From Methylobacterium dankookense (GTDB lineage: Bacteria; Pseudomonadota; Alphaproteobacteria; Rhizobiales; Beijerinckiaceae), in assembly GCF_902141855.1 (NCBI RefSeq), contig NZ_CABFVH010000008.1, forward strand, positions 1 to 64,000: a stretch of DNA of 64,000 nucleotides, in the 5' to 3' direction. Positions 26,772 to 35,843 of this stretch are shown piece after piece (position 1 is the stretch's first letter; every line of letters starts with the position of its first letter). Position numbers and translations under genes: made by a program. The notes beneath the pieces were generated by a model that ran no database searches, was not told the origin of the DNA, and was given only the letters and a program-made list of their open reading frames with translations.

Positions 26772-27344
26772 ATGCCGACGACCGAGAGCGTGCGGCCGCC
26801 CCGTCTCCGCCGCGCCTTCCTGGCCGATCGCCGGGGGGCCGCCGCGGTGGAGTTCGCGATCCTGGCGGCGCCGTTCCTGGCCCTCCTCTGCGTGGTCGTC
26901 GAATCCGCGATGATGACCCTCTCGCAGCAGACCCTCGACCTCGCGATGGACCGCGCGACGCGCGTCCTGCGCACCGGCGAGTTCCAGGACATGGCGAACG
27001 GCACCGACCCCTCGAAGCGCCTGCAGCGGCTGATGTGCGGCGGCATGGTGGTGTTCTTCCGCTGCGACGACCTCAAGCTCGACCTCACCCGGTCGGCGAG
27101 CTTCTCGACCACCCAGGTCGCCGTCCCCTACGACAGCCAGAGGAAGAACTGGGCGGCCGGGTTCGGCACGAATTTCCAGTGCCCGCAGGGCGACGACGTG
27201 GTCGCCCTGCGGGCCGCCGTGCCGGTGCTGCGCCTGTTCGGCTTCCTCGACTTCACCCACCAGAGCATGGGCGGGAACCTGCAGCTCCTCGTCGCCACCG
27301 CGATCTTCCGCACCGAGCCGTATTCGGGGAAGAGCTGCGTGTGA
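26772..27344 (+). CDS. TadE/TadG-family pilus assembly protein
   Basis: The 190-residue protein has a basic N terminus, then RRGAAAVEFAILAAPFLALLCVVVESAMM, the TadE-like signal with a conserved Glu five residues into the hydrophobic segment, as in pseudopilins. Its periplasmic domain contains a Cys pair (CGGMVVFFRC). An in-frame GTG at 26739 would lengthen it by eleven residues. The stop shares TGATG with the next gene, so the two TadE-like genes are coupled. The neighbouring divergent gene is TadG-like, so this is a small pilus-accessory locus. Confidence 0.75.
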   Translation: MPTTESVRPPRLRRAFLADRRGAAAVEFAILAAPFLALLCVVVESAMMTLSQQTLDLAMDRATRVLRTGEFQDMANGTDPSKRLQRLMCGGMVVFFRCDDLKLDLTRSASFSTTQVAVPYDSQRKNWAAGFGTNFQCPQGDDVVALRAAVPVLRLFGFLDFTHQSMGGNLQLLVATAIFRTEPYSGKSCV

Positions 27345-27991
27345 TGCCGCCCGCGCGTTCTCCCACGAAGGGGATTCCGGCAGGGGAGGGGAGGCTGCGC
27401 CGCCTCGGCCGCCGCGTCCGCGCCTGGCTCGCCCGGGCGGCGACGGCGCGCGAGGGGGTCAGCGCGATCGAGTTCGCCTTCATCGCGCCGGTCCTGCTCG
27501 GGCTGTTCATGGCCTCGGTGGAGCTGCCGCGGGCCTTTGCCACGGGCAAGCGGCTGCAACTGGGGGCCGGCGCCATGGCCGACCTGATCTCGCGCAACGA
27601 CTTCGCCAGCCTGTCCGACGTCTATGCCGCCGCCCAGGCGGTGGCGACGCCCTACGACGTGGCGGATGCGGGCATCGTGCTCACCGCGGGGGGCGTCTAC
27701 CTGCAGCGCGGCGTCTACGTGGCCAAGGTCTGCTCCAGCACGGCGCGGAACGACCAGGCGCGGGCGGCGGGCTCGGTGATCGGCCCGGCGCCGGCGGGCA
27801 GCGCCAGCGACGGCGCCCGCTTCGTGATGGCCGAGGTGAAGATGCGCTACGCGGCCCTGTTCCGGCTCGTCCCGATGCTCAACGACTGGACCTTCTCCTA
27901 CACGGTGTCCTGGCCCGTGCGCGAGGGCAAGGCCGTCAACGGCCAGCGCGAGGTGGTGCTGCCCGGCGGACAGGCCTGCCCGGCCTCCTGA
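27344..27991 (+). CDS. TadE-family pilus assembly protein
   Basis: The 215-residue protein has a basic, Arg-rich leader of about 38 residues followed by REGVSAIEFAFIAPVLLGLFMASVELPR. This again shows the Glu-containing hydrophobic segment of TadE-type pseudopilins, followed by KRLQLGAGAMADLISR. The rest is a periplasmic domain without recognisable catalytic motif. It is coupled to the upstream gene by TGATG. Its stop abuts the stop of the convergent cytochrome c gene with no spacer, leaving no room for a terminator between them. Confidence 0.75.
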   Translation: MPPARSPTKGIPAGEGRLRRLGRRVRAWLARAATAREGVSAIEFAFIAPVLLGLFMASVELPRAFATGKRLQLGAGAMADLISRNDFASLSDVYAAAQAVATPYDVADAGIVLTAGGVYLQRGVYVAKVCSSTARNDQARAAGSVIGPAPAGSASDGARFVMAEVKMRYAALFRLVPMLNDWTFSYTVSWPVREGKAVNGQREVVLPGGQACPAS

Positions 27992-28324
27992 TCAGCCCGG
28001 CGGGATCACCTCGATCTGGATGCCGCCGTAATGGGCCGCGAGGTTGTCGATGTCGGCGTCGCCGAGCTCCTTGGCGACGACGTTCATGATCGCGTTGCGG
28101 CGCGTGCCGTCGCGGTACTCCTTGAGCGCCTTGACGAGGTAGGGCTCGACCTGGCCGGCGAGGTTGGGCGCCTCCGGCATCTTCGAGAGCCCGTCGAGGC
28201 CGTGGCAGGTCTGGCAGGCGGCGGCGCGCTTGCGCCCGGCCGCCGCGTCCCCGCCGGCCCGCGCGGGCAGGCCGGCGAGGAGGGACGCGGCCGCCAGGGC
28301 GACCGCGACGCCGTGCGCCCTCAT
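27992..28324 (-). CDS. Class I c-type cytochrome, periplasmic
   Basis: This 110-residue protein has a signal peptide (VAVALAAASLLAGLPARAGG), one haem-binding CQTCH motif near residues 37-41, and a candidate sixth ligand Met (SKMPEAPNLAGQ). The C-terminal helix MNVVAKELGDADIDNLAAHYGG is typical of small cytochromes c of the cytochrome c553/c4 type. The ATG overlaps the stop of the upstream sugar dehydrogenase by ATGA, so it is the likely electron acceptor for that quinoprotein. Confidence 0.88.
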   Translation of the reverse strand: MRAHGVAVALAAASLLAGLPARAGGDAAAGRKRAAACQTCHGLDGLSKMPEAPNLAGQVEPYLVKALKEYRDGTRRNAIMNVVAKELGDADIDNLAAHYGGIQIEVIPPG

Positions 28325-29616
28325 TGGGCGCCGCCCTCGTAGGAGATGCGGTAGATCGCGCCCGCGGTGTCGTCCGAGACGAGGAGCGAGCCGTCGAGCA
28401 GCACCGCCACGTCGACGGGGCGGCCGAGATACTCGCCGTCCTGCGTCAGCCAGCCCTCCGCGAAGGGCTTCACCGCGGCGACCTTGCCGTCCGCCCCGAG
28501 GCTCGCGAACATGATCCGGGCGCCGATCGGCTCCGAGCGGTTCCACGAGCCGTGCTCGGCGATGAAGAGGCCGCCGCGGTAGCTCTTGGGGAATTGCTTG
28601 CCGTTGTAGACGATCAGGCCGAGATCGGCCGCGTGCGGCGGCAGCTCCGCCATGGGGGCGACGGCGCCGGCCGGCGGGGACTGGTCCTTGTACTCGGTGG
28701 TGCGGACATTGCCGCCGCCGTACCAGGGGAAGCCGAAATTCTCGCCCGCCTTGGTGGCGCGGTTCAACTCGCCCGGCGGCGTGTCGTCGCCCATGCCGTC
28801 GACCTGGTTGTCGGTGAACCAGAGCGACTTGTCGGTGGCGAAGTCGATGCCGACCGAGTTGCGGATGCCGGTGGCGAAGACCTCGCGGTTCTTGCCGTCG
28901 GCGTCGACGCGGATGATCCCACCGATGCCGGTCTTGGCGTAGAGGTCGAGCTTGTCGGCGGGCGGCACGTTGTAGGGCTGGCCGAGCGCGATGTAGGTCT
29001 TGCCGTCCGGCCCCACCCGGCAGACCCGGGCGGTGTGGTTGTAGCTCTCCTCCGATGCGGGGATCAGCTCGCCCTGCTTGACGACGATGCCGGCGGCGAC
29101 ATCCGGGTTCTCGTAGAAGAACTCGGCCGCCGGGAAGGCGAGCACCCGGTTCTGCTCGACGATGGTCAGCACGCCGTCCTTCGAGAAGCAGACGCCGTTG
29201 GGGATCTTGAAGTCGATGCCCGGCGCGAAGGCGCGCACCTCGTCGGCGACGCGGTCCTTGTCGCGGTCGGTCACCGTGTAGACCTTGGTCTTGCGCGTGC
29301 CGACGAAGAGCACGCCGGCATTGGGGCCGACCGCGATGGCGCGGGCATCCGGCACCACGGCGTAGAGATCGATCTTGAAGCCCTCGGGCAGCTTGATCTT
29401 GGCGAGCGTCTTGCGGATCGCGTCGGCGCGCCGGCCGGTCTGCGGGATCTCGGGGGCCGGGGCGGTGCCGGTGCTCTTGAAGGCCTGGAGCTTCTCGAGG
29501 TCGTCGGTCTTGGCCCGAGTCTCGGCCTTGGTCTCGGCCGGCGCCGCGCCCTGCGCCAGGGCACCGGTGACGAGGGCCGCGCTCGCGAGGAGCGCGGCGA
29601 GGATCTGCGATCGCAT
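28321..29616 (-). CDS. PQQ-dependent soluble sugar dehydrogenase (L-sorbosone dehydrogenase type)
   Basis: The 431-residue protein begins with a signal peptide (ILAALLASAALVTGALAQG) and has a beta-propeller with segments such as GVLFVGTRKTKVYTVTDRDKD, GIRNSVGIDFATDKSLWFTDN, and FIAEHGSWNRS near the C terminus. These match soluble aldose/sorbosone quinoprotein dehydrogenases that bind PQQ and calcium in the periplasm. GGAAGG lies ten bases upstream of the ATG. The actual sugar cannot be told from sequence. The coupled cytochrome c gene suggests electrons pass to the respiratory chain; Methylobacterium makes PQQ for methanol dehydrogenase, so the cofactor would be available. Confidence 0.85.
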   Translation of the reverse strand: MRSQILAALLASAALVTGALAQGAAPAETKAETRAKTDDLEKLQAFKSTGTAPAPEIPQTGRRADAIRKTLAKIKLPEGFKIDLYAVVPDARAIAVGPNAGVLFVGTRKTKVYTVTDRDKDRVADEVRAFAPGIDFKIPNGVCFSKDGVLTIVEQNRVLAFPAAEFFYENPDVAAGIVVKQGELIPASEESYNHTARVCRVGPDGKTYIALGQPYNVPPADKLDLYAKTGIGGIIRVDADGKNREVFATGIRNSVGIDFATDKSLWFTDNQVDGMGDDTPPGELNRATKAGENFGFPWYGGGNVRTTEYKDQSPPAGAVAPMAELPPHAADLGLIVYNGKQFPKSYRGGLFIAEHGSWNRSEPIGARIMFASLGADGKVAAVKPFAEGWLTQDGEYLGRPVDVAVLLDGSLLVSDDTAGAIYRISYEGGAQ

Positions 29617-29735
29617 GGATGTTCCTTCCCGATTGCCGCCTCGTGATCGGGCGTTGCGGGAAGTCTTGCGCGCGAGAGAGCCGTGGGCAAGGCGATCGGG
29701 TGACGGCCGGGCGCGGCTGTCCGCGCCCCTGCCGC

Positions 29736-31238
29736 TCAGGCCACCTTGCGCGGCACCAGCCGCTCGCTGCCGAGCGCGGCCTCGGCGCCCGAGACGCCGG
29801 CCTCGGTGTATTCGGCATCCTCGTTGACCCGCCAGACGTCGTGGCGGCGGTGGCCGGCCAGGATGTTCTCGACGGTCAGCATGGCCGTCATCATCGCGTG
29901 GTCCTGGTTGTTGTACTTGTGCATGCCGTTGCGGCCGACGAGGTGCAGCGTCGGGAAGTCCCGCTCCAACTCCAGCCGCACGGTGGCGACGTTGTCGGCG
30001 TAAGCTTCGTCGTAGACCGGGTAGGCCTTGGGCTGGCGCACCACGCAGGCGTCGACCACGTCGGCCGGATCGATCAGGCCGATCTTGCCGATCTCGGCCT
30101 TGGCCAGCGCCACGAGATCGGCATCCGAGCTCGACCAGAGGCCGTCGCCCTCGAAGCAGAAATATTCGAGCCCGAGGCAGGTATGGCCCGCCTCCGGCAC
30201 CATCTCGGGCGACCACGACAGGAAGTTCTGCACGCGGCCGACCTTCACGGACGGATCGTGGATGTAGATCCAGTTGTCGGGGAAGGTCCGGTCCGACTTG
30301 GCGATGAGCGCCACGGTGAGGAAGTCGCGGTATTGCAGCGCGCGGGCGTTGAAGGTGCTCAAGGGCCGCGGGCGGATCGAATCCACCAGTTCGCGCACCG
30401 GCGCGGAGGAGATCACGTGGCGGGCCGTGTGGGTCTCGCGGCTGCCGTCCCCGAGGAGCACGCTCACCGTCCAGATGCCGGTGGCGGAATCGTAGCTCAG
30501 CCCGTCCACGCTCCGGTCGTGGAGGACCTGGCCGCCCTGGGCGGCGATCTTGGCGGCGGCGGCCTCCCACATCATGCCGGGGCCGCGGCGGGGATAGCGG
30601 AAGGACTCGATCAGCGTCTTGATCACCGGCTCGCCGGCCTTCTGCTTCGGCTTCAGGCCGAGCGAGCGGGCGAGCGCGTCGCGGATCGCGGCGCCGAGGT
30701 CGAGGCCCTTGATGCGCTGTGCCGCCCAGTCCGCGGAGATCGCGTCGCAGGACATGCCCCAGACCTTCTCGGTGTAGGTCTTGAAGAAGATCGAGAACAG
30801 GCGCTCGCCGAACTGATTGCGCACCCAGTCGTGGAAGCTCTTCGGCTGCTCGATCGGCCGGGCGCGGGCGTAGAGGTAGGAGAGCACGCAGGCCGTGCTG
30901 CGGATCACCCCGAGATTGCGCAGCGCCTCGAAGGCCTTGAGCGGGTAGGCGTAGTACTTGCCCTGATAGTAGATCCGCGACAGGCGCGGCCGCTCGATGA
31001 AGTCGTCCGGCAGGATCTCGTCCCAGAGATCGACCACGGCCTTCGACTTCGAGAAGAAGCGGTGCCCACCGATGTCGAACAGGTAGCCGTTATGGGAGAC
31101 GGTGCGCGAGATGCCGCCGACCTGGGCGGGGTCGCGCTCCAGCACCGTGACGGCGCGGCCGTGCTTCGACAGAAGGTAGCCGGCGGTGAGGCCGGCTGGC
31201 CCTGCGCCGATGACCAGCGTCTCGGTGTGATGACTCAT
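29736..31238 (-). CDS. NAD(P)/FAD-dependent oxidoreductase, UDP-galactopyranose-mutase-like
   Basis: The 500-residue flavoprotein begins TLVIGAGPAGLTAGYLLSKHG, an FAD dinucleotide-binding motif. GYLFDIGGHRFFSKSK and the FHDWVRNQFGERLFSIFFKTY segment follow, then a C-terminal LHLVGRNGMHKYNNQDHAMM. The HKYNNQDH arrangement and overall length occur in a family annotated as protoporphyrinogen-oxidase-like or UDP-galactopyranose-mutase-like, often inside polysaccharide clusters. Here it sits near an epimerase and two integral-membrane glycosyltransferase-like genes. The reaction is not certain. Downstream genes are separated by about 120 bases. Confidence 0.75.
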   Translation of the reverse strand: MSHHTETLVIGAGPAGLTAGYLLSKHGRAVTVLERDPAQVGGISRTVSHNGYLFDIGGHRFFSKSKAVVDLWDEILPDDFIERPRLSRIYYQGKYYAYPLKAFEALRNLGVIRSTACVLSYLYARARPIEQPKSFHDWVRNQFGERLFSIFFKTYTEKVWGMSCDAISADWAAQRIKGLDLGAAIRDALARSLGLKPKQKAGEPVIKTLIESFRYPRRGPGMMWEAAAAKIAAQGGQVLHDRSVDGLSYDSATGIWTVSVLLGDGSRETHTARHVISSAPVRELVDSIRPRPLSTFNARALQYRDFLTVALIAKSDRTFPDNWIYIHDPSVKVGRVQNFLSWSPEMVPEAGHTCLGLEYFCFEGDGLWSSSDADLVALAKAEIGKIGLIDPADVVDACVVRQPKAYPVYDEAYADNVATVRLELERDFPTLHLVGRNGMHKYNNQDHAMMTAMLTVENILAGHRRHDVWRVNEDAEYTEAGVSGAEAALGSERLVPRKVA

Positions 31239-31339
31239 GCGCAGCTCCGGCGGGGCGGCTCGTTCCACGAGGGCCGCCCGAATGCGCCGGAGGATCGCAG
31301 GGAAGGGTTAACGAACGCTGTTCCGGGGGCTTGAGCCGT

Positions 31340-31436
31340 TCACGATCGCGTTGCAATCGAAATCGGATCCAAGTCTTTGTTTTGAAACATTCTTTTTCGC
31401 CGAACCGGTGCCCGCTTCGGCTTAAGAGCACTTGAG
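31340..31436. repeat. Rhizobial-type intergenic palindromic repeat, copy A
   Basis: The stretch runs from TCACGATCGCGTTGCAATCG through GTTTTGAAAC and CGCCGAACCGGTGCCCGC to TTCGGCTTAAGAGC. It aligns with the element at 35746-35841 and with a widely seen Rhizobiales intergenic pattern (GTTTTGACGC ... GAACCGG ... CACTTCG). It has arms GCCGAA/TTCGGC. The 219-base spacer between two minus-strand genes holds little else that I can recognise. Confidence 0.65.
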
Positions 31437-31457
31437 CACCGGTGAACGCCGCCTCCG

Positions 31458-32495
31458 TCAGGAGATCCACTTGAGCGCGCGGATGACGCCCATATCCGCC
31501 GCACGGCGATGGGCCGAGACGTGGCACCGCGCGGCGATCTCGGCCTGGTTGGCGGCGTAGTAGCGGTAGGCGCGCAGCAGCATCTCGCTGTTCGACAGGG
31601 TCGGGCGCCAGCCCAGCTCCGCCTTGATCCGGGCGGTGTCGAAGGTGAAGTCGGCCGCGATCATGCGGTAATGGTAGGGCCCGAGCGGCGAGAGCCGGAG
31701 CCCGTGCGCCGCACGCATGGCGAGCACGGCCGGTCCCTTGGGCAGGCCGACGATCCGCGAAGTGCTGCCCGCCTCGGCGATCACGTGGGCGAAGGTCTCG
31801 CGCATGGTGTCGACCCGGTCGGAGCCGATACCGAAGATGCCCGCGCGGCGCTGCCGCCAAGCGAGCCGCATGGCGGCGATGAGGTCGCGGGCATAAATGA
31901 ACTGGTAGCGGTGGGAGCCGTCGCCGACCATCCAGACCCGGCGCCCCTCGGCGATGAACTCGAACAGGATCGCGAGGAGGCCGAGGCGTCCCTCCTCGAT
32001 GATGGTCGGCGAGCGGATCACCGTCGCCGCGAAGGCGCCGGCATGGGCCGCCAGGATCTTCTCGCCCTCCCACTTGCTGAGGCCGTAGGGCTCGCAAGGC
32101 TCCGGCGGGTCGTCCTCGCGCACCGGCCGGTCGAAGCCGCGGCCCCAGAGGCAGTTGCTGGAGATGTAGACGAGGCTTGGCACGCCCGCCGCGGCCGTCG
32201 CCGCCGCGAGGCTGCGCGTGCCCTCGACGTTCGAGGCCCACATCTCGGCCTCCGAGACGGAGCCGTGGGCCAGCAGCGCCGCGCAGTGAAACACGCCCTC
32301 GAAGCCGCCGCCGGACAGGATCCCATCGAGGAGGGCCCGGTCGCGGATGTCGCCGACGACGCCCTGCAGCTGCGGATGGCGCGCGTGGCCGGGCAGGAGG
32401 TCGATGCTGGTGACCGCATGTCCTTCGGCGAGGAGGTCCTCGACGAGCAGGCCGCCGAGGAAGCCGGAGCCGCCGGTGACGAGAAGACGGGCCAT
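31458..32495 (-). CDS. NAD-dependent epimerase/dehydratase (extended SDR)
   Basis: The 345-residue protein has the extended-SDR nucleotide motif TGGSGFLGG at residues 7-15, VFHCAALLAHG, VYISSNCLWG, and the catalytic pair in YGLSK (Tyr and Lys). The substrate is presumably a nucleotide sugar, judged from the family and from neighbours that look like membrane glycosyltransferases. GDGSHRYQFIYARDL agrees with the epimerase substrate-binding region. It follows the GT87-like gene by only eight bases on the same strand. The exact product cannot be assigned. Confidence 0.8.
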   Translation of the reverse strand: MARLLVTGGSGFLGGLLVEDLLAEGHAVTSIDLLPGHARHPQLQGVVGDIRDRALLDGILSGGGFEGVFHCAALLAHGSVSEAEMWASNVEGTRSLAAATAAAGVPSLVYISSNCLWGRGFDRPVREDDPPEPCEPYGLSKWEGEKILAAHAGAFAATVIRSPTIIEEGRLGLLAILFEFIAEGRRVWMVGDGSHRYQFIYARDLIAAMRLAWRQRRAGIFGIGSDRVDTMRETFAHVIAEAGSTSRIVGLPKGPAVLAMRAAHGLRLSPLGPYHYRMIAADFTFDTARIKAELGWRPTLSNSEMLLRAYRYYAANQAEIAARCHVSAHRRAADMGVIRALKWIS

Positions 32496-32503
32496 GTCTG
32501 TCC

Positions 32504-33787
32504 TCAGCAGGCGGCGGGGCCGCGGGCCGCGACGGGCACGGCGCGCGAGGGGTGTTGCGACACGCTCTCGCGCGCCGAACCGGCGCCGACCGCGGCGGAG
32601 AGCGCTCCCGGTGCGAGCAGGCGCCACGCGACGGCGAACAGGGCGCCGGGGACGAGCACGCACAGGATCGGATGGTCGAAGGTGATCAGGATCCGCGCGA
32701 GCGGGATCAGCAGCCACACGGCGAGCGCGAGGGGGGCGGCGGGGCGGCCGAGTGCCAGCAGGGTCAGGCCCGGGGCGACGATGGCGAGCTCGTAATGGCT
32801 GGCATAGGGCTGCATCACGATCGGCGCGAGCAGGACGACGAGGAGCGCCGTCGGGTCCATCCGCGGCGCGGCCTCCGTGCCGGGGCCGGCCTCGGGCCCC
32901 ATCCGGCGCAGCACGGCGACCGCCGCGGCCAGGGCGAGGAGGGTTGTCGCGGCCTGGAGCGCCCAGGCCCCGGCGGCGGGCATCCCCCAGAAGCGCGCGC
33001 CGAAATAGGGCGTCACGGAATGGGCGATCCAGCGCGCCTTGAACTCGGTGATGAACGCGCTCTGGATCGGCATGGTCACGCCGATGAACCGCTCCCAGGA
33101 ATCGAGCCCGAAGAGGGCCGCCGAGAGCGCGACGAGGGCCGCCGTGCCGAGGACGGCGGCCGGGATCCAGCGCCAGCGCCCGGCGCCGAGCAGGATCAGC
33201 CCGAGCGCCAGGGCGAATTGCGGCTTGACCGAGAGGCAGGCGAGGCAGAGCCCGGCGATCCAGGGCCGGCGCCGGCTCTCGAGCACGGCGAGGGTGGAGG
33301 CCAGTGCGATGAGGCCGCCGAAATGGCCGTAGAGCACCATCGCCCCGGCCGGCGGCGCGGTGCAGATGACGAAGATGAGCCCCGGCCGCGCCGCCGCCCC
33401 GAGCCAGAGCCGCGTCGTGGCGGCGAGCGCGGCGAGGTTCAGCGCCGTCCAGACCAGGACGCCCGGCAGGAAGGGCAGTGGCGCGAAGGGGGCCAGGAAG
33501 AGCAGGGTGTGCGGCGGGTAGACGAAGAGCAGCTTCGGGTCGTCGGTGATGCCGAAGGTGGCCATCACCGCGTCGCGATAGACGGCGATATCGGCCACGA
33601 CGGCGCCCTGGCCGGCCAGGAACAGGCGCGGTGCCAGCCAGAAGTTGACGAAGTCGCGCCCGAACGGGGCGCCGATCATCCAGGCCTTGAAGTCCCACGG
33701 CCTGATGCTCAGCCAGGCCAGCAGCGAGATCAGGGCGCCCAGCGCGACGATGAGGCGCTGCCGCGTCGAGAGGGAAGGGGGGACCAT
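32504..33787 (-). CDS. Polytopic membrane glycosyltransferase-like protein (GT87/DUF2029)
   Basis: The 427-residue protein has about ten hydrophobic helices. Its N-terminal loop DFVNFWLAPRLFLAGQGAV, followed by VYPPHTLLFLAPFAPLP, is the signature of GT87/DUF2029 proteins, a GT-C fold that uses polyprenyl-phosphate sugars and places the catalytic Asp early in the first loop. It probably adds sugars to a periplasmic glycan. It is upstream of the epimerase by eight bases, and divergent from the second membrane gene at 33954. The tail (QHPSRAVPVAARGPAAC) is low complexity. Confidence 0.8.
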   Translation of the reverse strand: MVPPSLSTRQRLIVALGALISLLAWLSIRPWDFKAWMIGAPFGRDFVNFWLAPRLFLAGQGAVVADIAVYRDAVMATFGITDDPKLLFVYPPHTLLFLAPFAPLPFLPGVLVWTALNLAALAATTRLWLGAAARPGLIFVICTAPPAGAMVLYGHFGGLIALASTLAVLESRRRPWIAGLCLACLSVKPQFALALGLILLGAGRWRWIPAAVLGTAALVALSAALFGLDSWERFIGVTMPIQSAFITEFKARWIAHSVTPYFGARFWGMPAAGAWALQAATTLLALAAAVAVLRRMGPEAGPGTEAAPRMDPTALLVVLLAPIVMQPYASHYELAIVAPGLTLLALGRPAAPLALAVWLLIPLARILITFDHPILCVLVPGALFAVAWRLLAPGALSAAVGAGSARESVSQHPSRAVPVAARGPAAC

Positions 33788-33953
33788 GCCGGGGCTCCGC
33801 GAGCCCGCGACCTTAGCCGGCCCTGCCTGCCGGCCGATTAACGCCGCCCCGTCACCGGTTTGCCCTTCACCGGCTTGACCCGGCGTTAAGCCGGCCGCGC
33901 CATGGTCGCGCAACCGCGGCCGCGCATCCGCGGCGGCGCGGAGCGGGGACGAG

Positions 33954-35738
33954 ATGGCGACGACGGGGATCGGTGCCGAGGCGGCGCCGACGATGCGGAT
34001 CGACCCGCAGGCGCTGCTCTGGATCCTCGTGGCGTTCTCGGTTCTCACCCTGAACGCGCCCGCCGACCTCTGGGGCACGATCGACCACCTGCGCGTGCCC
34101 GACACCGACGACGCGATGCGCCTCGTTGGCGTGCGCGACCTCCTCGCCGGGCAGGGCTGGTACGACAATGTCCAGTACCGTTTCCTGCCGCCGGACGGCG
34201 TGCAGAGCCACTGGTCGCGCCTCGTGGACGCGCCGATCGCCGGTCTCATCCTGCTGCTCGGCCCGCTCCTCGGCCGCTCCCTGGCCGAGGGTCTCGCGGC
34301 CGTCCTGTGGCCGCTCCTCCTGCTCGGCCTGTTCTGCCTGATGGTCCATCGCGGCGTGCGCCGGAGCTTCGGCCCGCGCGCGGCGGTGCTCGCCGTGTTC
34401 GTGGCGACGCAGGCCTTCGGCATCATCGTCCAGTTCCAGGCCGGCCGGGTCGACCACCACAACCTGCAGATCATCGCGATGTTCGGGCTCGCGCTCTGCA
34501 TGATCCGCGGCGGGTTGCGGCCCTCGCTCCTCGGCGGAGCGCTCGCCGCGGCCTCGCTGGCGATCGGGCTGGAGGCCGTGCCCTACATCGCGCTCGCCGG
34601 CCTGTTCCTGGCGGGCGAATGGATCTTGCGCGGGCGGGCGGCGCTGCCGGGCTTCCTCGGCTTCGGCCTCGGCCTGGGCCTCGCGGTCGTCCCGCTTTTC
34701 GTGGGCCAGACCGCGCCCGCCCTCTGGGGCACGACCTATTGCGACGCGCTCTCGCCGCCCTGGCTGTGGCTCGCGGGCGGCGGCCTCGCCAGCGCCCTCG
34801 TCTGCGCTTGCGCCGACCGGCACCTCGCCTCGGCCCGCGCCCGGCTCGGGCTCGCCGCCGCCTGTGGCGCCCTCCTCCTCGGCGGCTTCGCCGCCCTGTT
34901 CCCGGCCTGCCTGCGCGGCCCCTTCCCGGGGATGACGCCGCTCGTGCGCGAGCACTGGCTCTACACCGTCAACGAGATGGCCTCGGTGCCGAAATTCCTG
35001 GCCGCGGGGCAGTGGGAGATCCTGGCCTTCTACCCCGTCCTCGTCCTCGCGGCGGGTACGGCGACCTGGCTGGCATTTGACGGGCCGGAGCGGCGGATCT
35101 TCCGGATCGCGGCCCTGTTCCTGTGGCCCGGCGCGGTGCTCGGCTTCTTCCAGCTGCGCGGCATCTATGTCGCGGTCGGGTTCGTGCCCCTGGTGGCCGG
35201 CCCGGTGATCGACCGCATCCTCGCCGCCGCGCCCGCCATGCGGGGGCCGCGGCTCTGGGGGGCGGTGGCGGTCGGGACCGGCCTGATCAGCTCGACCTGG
35301 ACCGTGCTCGCCCTGCTTGCCGGCGCGCTGACCCCGACCGCCGCGAACGGCCGCGATCCGGACGGGGCGATCGCCTGCCACTCGGACGCCGCCGTGGCGC
35401 CGCTCGCCGCCCTGCCGGCCGGCACCGTGCTGGCGCCGATCTTCATCGGACCGTCGATCCTCTTGCGCACGCCCCATTCCGTGGTGGCCGCGCCCTATCA
35501 CCGCGCGATTCCCGGGCTCACCGCCGCCATCGAGGGGCTCGGCGGCAGCGAGGCCGATCTCCGGCGCCAGGTGGCGGCGCACGGGATCCGCTACCTCGTG
35601 CCCTGCCCGGCCCGCCCCGGCGACGACCTCCAGGCCGAGCCGGCCTTCGCCACGCGGCTCACCCGCGGCGAGGTGGCCGCGCCCTGGCTCGAGCCGGTGA
35701 GCCTGCCGGGGGTGCTCAGGGTCTGGCGGGTGCGCTGA
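33954..35738 (+). CDS. Polytopic membrane protein, GT-C glycosyltransferase-like
   Basis: The 594-residue protein has ten or more transmembrane helices and an early loop VPDTDDAMRLVGVRDLLAGQ, where Asp-Asp could be the GT-C catalytic acid. It also has FQAGRVDHHNLQIIAMFGL, a D-H-H motif reminiscent of STT3/AglB-type oligosaccharyltransferases. The soluble C-terminal domain (about 470-594) contains CPARPGDD. I cannot name an exact family. It lies divergent from the GT87-like gene and forms with it and the epimerase a cell-envelope glycan block bracketed by two related intergenic repeats. Confidence 0.72.
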   Translation: MATTGIGAEAAPTMRIDPQALLWILVAFSVLTLNAPADLWGTIDHLRVPDTDDAMRLVGVRDLLAGQGWYDNVQYRFLPPDGVQSHWSRLVDAPIAGLILLLGPLLGRSLAEGLAAVLWPLLLLGLFCLMVHRGVRRSFGPRAAVLAVFVATQAFGIIVQFQAGRVDHHNLQIIAMFGLALCMIRGGLRPSLLGGALAAASLAIGLEAVPYIALAGLFLAGEWILRGRAALPGFLGFGLGLGLAVVPLFVGQTAPALWGTTYCDALSPPWLWLAGGGLASALVCACADRHLASARARLGLAAACGALLLGGFAALFPACLRGPFPGMTPLVREHWLYTVNEMASVPKFLAAGQWEILAFYPVLVLAAGTATWLAFDGPERRIFRIAALFLWPGAVLGFFQLRGIYVAVGFVPLVAGPVIDRILAAAPAMRGPRLWGAVAVGTGLISSTWTVLALLAGALTPTAANGRDPDGAIACHSDAAVAPLAALPAGTVLAPIFIGPSILLRTPHSVVAAPYHRAIPGLTAAIEGLGGSEADLRRQVAAHGIRYLVPCPARPGDDLQAEPAFATRLTRGEVAAPWLEPVSLPGVLRVWRVR

Positions 35739-35745
35739 CGGTCGG

Positions 35746-35841
35746 AGCCGTGACCGATCGCGCTGCAATCGGTCACGGCTCTGGATCCTTCTTGACGCGC
35801 TCTCCTGAGCCGAACCGGCGTCCACTTCGGCTTGAGAGCGC
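35746..35841. repeat. Rhizobial-type intergenic palindromic repeat, copy B (also probable terminator)
   Basis: Two palindromes sit here. GAGCCGTGACCGAT/ATCGGTCACGGCTC (35746-35759 and 35768-35781) is perfect. GCGCTCTCCTGAGCCGAA and TTCGGCTTGAGAGCGC (35797-35814 and 35826-35841) form a second, slightly bulged hairpin. The second is similar to copy A at 31340-31436. Between convergent genes at 35738 and 35844, it likely also ends transcription of both. Confidence 0.7.
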
Positions 35842-35843
35842 TT

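Noticed and set aside
25994..27343. Long plus-strand frame leading into the second TadE gene
   Set aside because: It is antisense to the TadG-like gene and shifted relative to the first TadE gene; the Arg/Gly-rich residues are not a real protein.
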